From: Dimorphilus gyrociliatus
Taxonomy: Eukaryota; Annelida; Polychaeta; Dinophilidae
Reading direction: 5' to 3'
Length of the DNA: 64,000 nt
Assembly: GCA_904063045.1 (NCBI GenBank)
Contig: CAJFCJ010000075.1
Span: 1-64,000, forward strand
Shown here: one piece after another, positions 59,363 through 64,000 of the stretch
Layout of the letters: each line of letters begins with the position of its first letter
Numbering within the stretch: the stretch's first letter is position 1
The notes under the pieces: generated by a model
Databases searched by the model: none
What the model was told of the DNA's origin: nothing
Seen by the model: the letters and a program-made list of their open reading frames with translations, nothing else
Program-made: the position numbers and the translations under genes

Positions 59363-62300
59363 CTTGAAGTTTAGTAGAGTACCTTCTTTATTGATTGAGA
59401 TGCATATTTTATTTGAATATTTATACTCAAAATGACAGAGTTTATCATTTTATTATCAATATTATCTATAGGTATGAGTTTTTGACCAGTTTATTTTCTT
59501 TATACATACTTTGTGATCTTTCAATTTCTTGATACTTTATGATTAAATCTGAAAAAAGAGATAAATTTTTGATTGTAAGTGGAACTCTAAGAAAAAAAGA
59601 TAAACAAATATTTTTTTTTTACAAAACACCAATTTTAAATATAACATTTTTAACAGTGATTTTAAGCTTAGTTAAAAAAGGAGAGGGAAGTGATATTAAA
59701 GTAGCTTTATAAGATTTATTTTTCGCTTATAGTACGGAATTGCGGACAATTCCGTCTAAAATTATTTCTCAGCTTTCTCACACCGTTTTGGATACATTCA
59801 CTCTCTTTTATACCTTTGCTAGCGTCACCTAACTGGGTCCTTGACAGTGATCATTCGTGGTGCCACGTTTGTGCCACATTGTTCTCTATCTACTGTCCTA
59901 GCTTCGGCTAAGTCAAGCTCTCCCTTTAAGTGACGCGTACATATTGACATACATTCACTGGCTCACACTATCAAGCACAGAGTATAACATTCTGTTCAGT
60001 AGCTTTTGTAGGTAAAGGAAAAAAAGACGGGTTACAAAATTGTACTTTGTTGTATCTTGATCGTAAGAATTTCGTTCTCGTCCCAACCGTAGTCGTCTGC
60101 ACTGCTCATTTAATAATACACCAAAGCACTGGTTCCATTCATCCTGGGTATTTGGGTCAGATATATTTCATAAGATGTAACAATTTCAGTAACATTCAAT
60201 TCAACCATTGAATGTGAGAAGATAGAACTGCAGTCCAAAAGTCAACAATAGTCAAGTTTGACCTTTTAGTACTCTTTAGCTGGCTGCTAAATTAATGTTC
60301 ATAGGTAGATAAGTAAGACAAATGTAGTTTATAAGATTTTGTTTTTCGCTTATAGCACGAAATTCCTAAGAATTTCGTATAAATTGTATTTGATATTCTT
60401 TTGGTCTCTCACACTGTTCTATTACATTCACTCCCTTTTATACTTTGTTAGTGTCACTTAATTGGGTGTTTGACTGTGCTCATCTGCATTGCCACGTTCA
60501 TGCCACGTCGTTATTTACCTCGTGACATAACATCAAGTTGGACTGTCCCAGCTCTGGGCTAAGTCAAACTCCCTTCTTAAGTGACGCTCACATACTGACG
60601 CTCACATACTGACTCACATTTACTCATAACATGTAATGTGAACAGAACGTTAGCATATAAATATTCTGTTTATGTAGTTTTGTAATTGTTATTAAATTCA
60701 TTACATTCATTTGTAAGGATTTCTTTTTGTGCAAATGCCTGCGTTCATTTTGCTATTTATATAATAATATTGTGCGTGGCCCTGCACATAATTTCTTATA
60801 AAATGCGGTTAACTTTGCTTCTTTCTAAGCAATTAATGATCACATAGGATGAAGACAAATACAATATAAGAATAGATTTATTAAACCATCCTTCTAGATC
60901 ATTGTTGATTCTGATTGCCTCATCATGTATTGACTAGTTTTGTGATAGAAAATATCTATAAAACCACTAGTTATTGATGTAAATCCATTAAAACTCTGAA
61001 TGTATAGAAGCTGTCTGAACATTATTATTGAAAGAAGTTTTAATAATGTTGGATGGCAGAAATGATAATGTCATTATATTTTGCATGGTGTTATAGCTGC
61101 CACCTATTCCCTTTTATTCACAAAAGCAGCTCAGTTCCTGTATTTAAAAATTTTCATTTTGATTGACTCTAACAAGACACCTTTGACTCTTATTTCTTCT
61201 GTCGCATATCAACACAGTTCTCTTTTTGATTTTAAATGAAATACTAAAAGAAAAGCCATTATGAACTAATTAATTCCCGCCTTACTGGCTTCTATTTTTT
61301 ATAATTTCAAATTTAGAGGAACAATTGTTTTCAACAGGTTATTATTCATTTTAATAGTGAGCGTTTTCATTAGTATTCCTATCCTAGTCAAACCATAAAA
61401 ACATTAAAACCAAAAAATTTATTAAAATTACAAAAAAAATTAAGAAAAAACTTTATCTTTATGACACAGAAATTCACTCAGATAGATAGATTTAAAGGTT
61501 CAAATATATTAAATATCAGTGACGAAAAAGAAAGGATATCATTTTTTTCAAAAGTATCTCTTACCAGTTTATAGTTAATCTTTGAATTTTCATAAACCTG
61601 ATGAAAATTTAAGAAAAAGGGAAAAATTTTTTTAAAAAAGACATATTTTACATACGAAAAGATAAACATTGTTAATATTGAAATTTCCATTGAAGCATAT
61701 TTCGTTTTTATGCATAAACTGTAGACAATTTAAAATATCTTTGATAATTCTCAATTTCCTCTTTATTGACATATTTAAATAATTATCTTTAGTTGGAGAA
61801 AAACTTTCTAAATTATCATTGCAAAAGCAAACTATATTAAAATATTTTCTCTTTTCTATAAAGTTGATTGCTGCAAAAGAAATATTTTGACCTTGAACTT
61901 TGATATAAAATATTTAAGTTAAAAGTATCTAACTATTTTTATAAAGTTGTGATTTTTCTTTGAAAAAACAAAAAATAAATCTTGATAAACAACACAATTT
62001 GAAATTATTACTGAGTAGTATTTTTAAACTTTTCAAAGGTTTAAAGTTCTAAATATGGTCATGTTTTTATTGTTTTCCTCTTCTAAATAATAGTTGAATT
62101 TCGAAGGTTGGAGAGTTGCATAAGATGTAACAATTTTAGTAGGACAAGTCCAACAATCAAGAAAACATGTAGATTGTATATTTTTTATATTCTACCTTAA
62201 TAATGATATTCAATTGATTGAGTTAGTAAATTTAGCATCAGCATATAAGGAGGAAGTATATCTGATTAATGCATGTTAAAAAGAACAGTATTGTGTATAC

Positions 62301-62384
62301 AATACTGTTGAATAGTGAATATAATCTAAACTTAGAATTTAAGCATAATTGATATTTAATTGAACTAGTTTTAGTTCGAAATCA
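58725..62384 (-). repeat. Right arm of 3.6-kb inverted repeat
   Basis: Mirror of 54793-58427 after a 297-bp loop (58428-58724). This arm carries the open version of the CBM14 gene, which argues that it is the better-polished copy. Confidence 0.95.
59689..60656 (-). mobile_element. Internally deleted LTR retroelement (right arm copy)
   Basis: Reverse complement of the element at 56521-57485, with the same two LTR-like repeats and the short ORF between them. It lies upstream of the CBM14 gene on the same strand, so its 3' repeat could also act on that gene's transcription; that is speculation. Confidence 0.55.
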
Positions 62385-62843
62385 TAAATTTATGGATTAA
62401 TAAATTGTAATATTAATGCTAGGTTGCAAATAGCAAATATTCTTTATATAATTCAATAGGTTTTATTGCTGCATAATGTGTATGCACTGCCCTATGCGAA
62501 ACTAGGTCACTACTGCTTATCTTTATCAGTGCTATATGCATAGTACAATACTGGTTCAATACTACTTCTCTATTGTAGAATATAGCTGACGAATGTATGT
62601 GTACATTCATTTTTTTATAATGAATTTTTGAACAGTAACAATTAAAAAATTGTGATGATTCACCAATAATTATTTGAGCTGAGATAAAAAAAAAGATTAT
62701 TTTATATTTGTTACTTATAAAAGGAAAGAAAAAAGTCAACTTTGTGAATTGAAGATATCTGAAATTTTCTGTCTATTTATGTTGTTACTTGAGAGAGAGA
62801 AAGAGACATATAATATTAATAACTTAAAAAAATAATTTTCTTT
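62385..62843. other. No gene seen
   Basis: Outside the right palindrome arm. A long minus-strand open stretch (62739-62419) has no recognisable motif. A short GA run lies near 62792. Confidence 0.35.
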
Positions 62844-63540
62844 CTATATTGTATGTCTTTTTCTCATATTCTTTAAAATGAGTTGTTGTATTTCACTAAT
62901 ACAATAAATAAATGGATTTAGAAATGAATTAACTGGTACTAAAAATGCAACAATCCAGATACAAGTATTATTGTTTATGTTAATATCACTGAATGTTGAA
63001 ATTATGCCTGTGTAGTAGGGAAAAAGGTCGTTTACAACAGTCATTATTAAAAAAATTAATTTTTGTTCTCTATACCAAGTGTTGAAATTGGAAACCAACA
63101 ACAGAAATGCTCTTATTGTTACTCTAGCCAGTCTTTCTCTATAACTCTTATTATTTAGAAGAGAGTTTGAAATTCTTACATTCTTTAAGATAAAAAAATA
63201 AATAATTCCATTAAAAATGAAACAGCAAAGAAGAATTATTCCATATATTATAAAGGAGTATAGCCAAACTTCTAATATGCAAAGAATAGCAAATAGATGA
63301 TCCAGAAAAATATTTCTAATAAGTCAAAAAAAACTTCAATTAAAATAGAATTTTTCTTTTGAATTTTAGCTTTTTTTTGTCTTTTTGTACTGGAAATAGA
63401 AAATCTGGAATGACTGCAACAATCATAGATATTGCTAAAAGGATTAGTACAGTGAACAGTTTTGTCTTTTTATTCATAAATGTATCAAAAGGTTTTGTAA
63501 TTACAAAATGTCTTTCAATACCAATTGCTAAAATATGAAT
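62844..63540 (-). pseudogene. Class A GPCR fragment (TM3-TM7), LGR-like
   Basis: Starts abruptly near 63540 in TM3 with ILAIGIERHFVITKPF (ERH in place of DRY), then TM4 (LFTVLILLAISMIVAVIPD). After a break around 63300-63350 come TM5 (YSFIIYGIILLCCFIF), a basic third loop, TM6 with SNFNTW, and TM7 with PVNSFLNPFIY. The TM7 motif and third loop resemble the LGR/GRL101 group, like the receptor at 10-12 kb. TM1 and TM2 are absent; LTR sequence begins where they should be. Probably cut by the retroelement or by a rearrangement. Confidence 0.65.
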
Positions 63541-64000
63541 GTTACTTTTGTTTTTGTGAACATTGAAATTTGTGAACTATCAACCCTTAAAAGAGTATAT
63601 AAACCCTACGAAATTAACAGTTGATAGTTCAGTTTTCTAACCGTCAGCTAGTTGTTTAAACTAGCTTGTTTAGAACTAGAAGCTCATTTTACTCAATACA
63701 TATTCTTTGGACGAAATACTGGTGTTTTGTTAATTAATTTCTACCGAAATTGCCTTTGTTAGACTATTTGTGGACGAACTTTAAAGGTTCTATTTGGACC
63801 AGTACTTTGGCAAGTTGGTAAATGATTGGAAAGGACGATTACAGTTGTGACGAACCAGAAATTCCTACAATTACAATACAACAAAGTACAATGAAGATTG
63901 ATAAAAATTTATTTTATAACTTTCAATATCTCAAATGTATTTTAGAAATTTCAAATGCAATATACTTTTGCCATAAAAATCAGTTTGCTTTGGTAAATAA
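63541..64000 (+). mobile_element. LTR retroelement: LTR and start of gag-like ORF, cut by window edge
   Basis: A TATA box (GTATATAAACC, 63592) is followed by a long leader, then GGACCAGTACTTTGG and an ORF from the ATG at 63822 that is open to the window end (MIGKDDYSCDEPEIPTITIQ...). The ORF start matches the short ORF of the deleted element in the palindrome arms (DDYGWDENEI...IKIQQST), and the preceding CCAGT.CTTTGG is also shared. So the two belong to one LTR family. Clade cannot be told from this part. Confidence 0.5.

Noticed and set aside
1-64000. CRISPR arrays, operons or prokaryotic genes
   Set aside because: Spliced genes, poly(A) signals and metazoan domain families show animal nuclear DNA. 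The short simple repeats are microsatellites.

Overview
This is a stretch of nuclear animal DNA. Genes are split by very short GT-AG introns (mostly about 45-85 bp where I could join exons), intergenic DNA is AT-rich, and there is a eukaryotic tRNA gene. The protein families are F5/8C and fucolectin domains, PAN, C-type lectin (CTLD), CBM14, TSP1, polycystin-1 and LRR-GPCRs of the LGR/GRL101 kind. Together these fit a lophotrochozoan with a compact genome, most likely a small annelid. That assignment is an inference from gene content and intron size, not a database match.

Layout. 0-10 kb: a decayed FLYWCH fragment, a small secreted four-cysteine peptide gene (+), and two neighbouring minus-strand secreted proteins with three jelly-roll repeats each, one of which also has CBM14 and TSP1 domains. 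A complete class A GPCR (+) follows. 10-16 kb: an LRR-type GPCR with a disrupted TM2, upstream extracellular exons on the same strand, a fucolectin-like ORF broken by two in-frame stops, and a four-helix GPCR remnant. 17-26 kb: small secreted discoidin/PAN-type genes, intact and decayed, with a tRNA-Ile(AAU) between exons of one of them.

28-49 kb is the core of the window. The minus strand encodes a polycystin-1-type protein: fucolectin-like domain, small cysteine-rich domain, three adhesion-like repeats, a run of PKD repeats, REJ, degenerate GPS, PLAT, an 11-TM-type membrane region, and a C-terminal coiled coil. Directly upstream on the same strand lies a secreted or ectodomain part built from four consecutive CTLD-PAN-F5/8C blocks ending in a fibrinogen-like domain. 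The splice phase allows both parts to be one transcript of roughly 6,000 residues.

50-64 kb is repeat-rich: a broken Tc1/mariner transposase sits between two LRR pseudogenes in opposite orientation, followed by a 10-N gap and a 3.6-kb near-perfect inverted repeat (54793-58427 / 58725-62384) with a 297-bp loop. The arms carry a CBM14-TSP1 gene and an internally deleted LTR retroelement. Differences between the arms are almost all single-base deletions in the left arm, so an assembly or read fold-back artefact is likely. At the right edge a GPCR fragment abuts another LTR element.

The dominant theme is extracellular recognition: lectin, carbohydrate-binding and receptor genes, many duplicated and then decayed.
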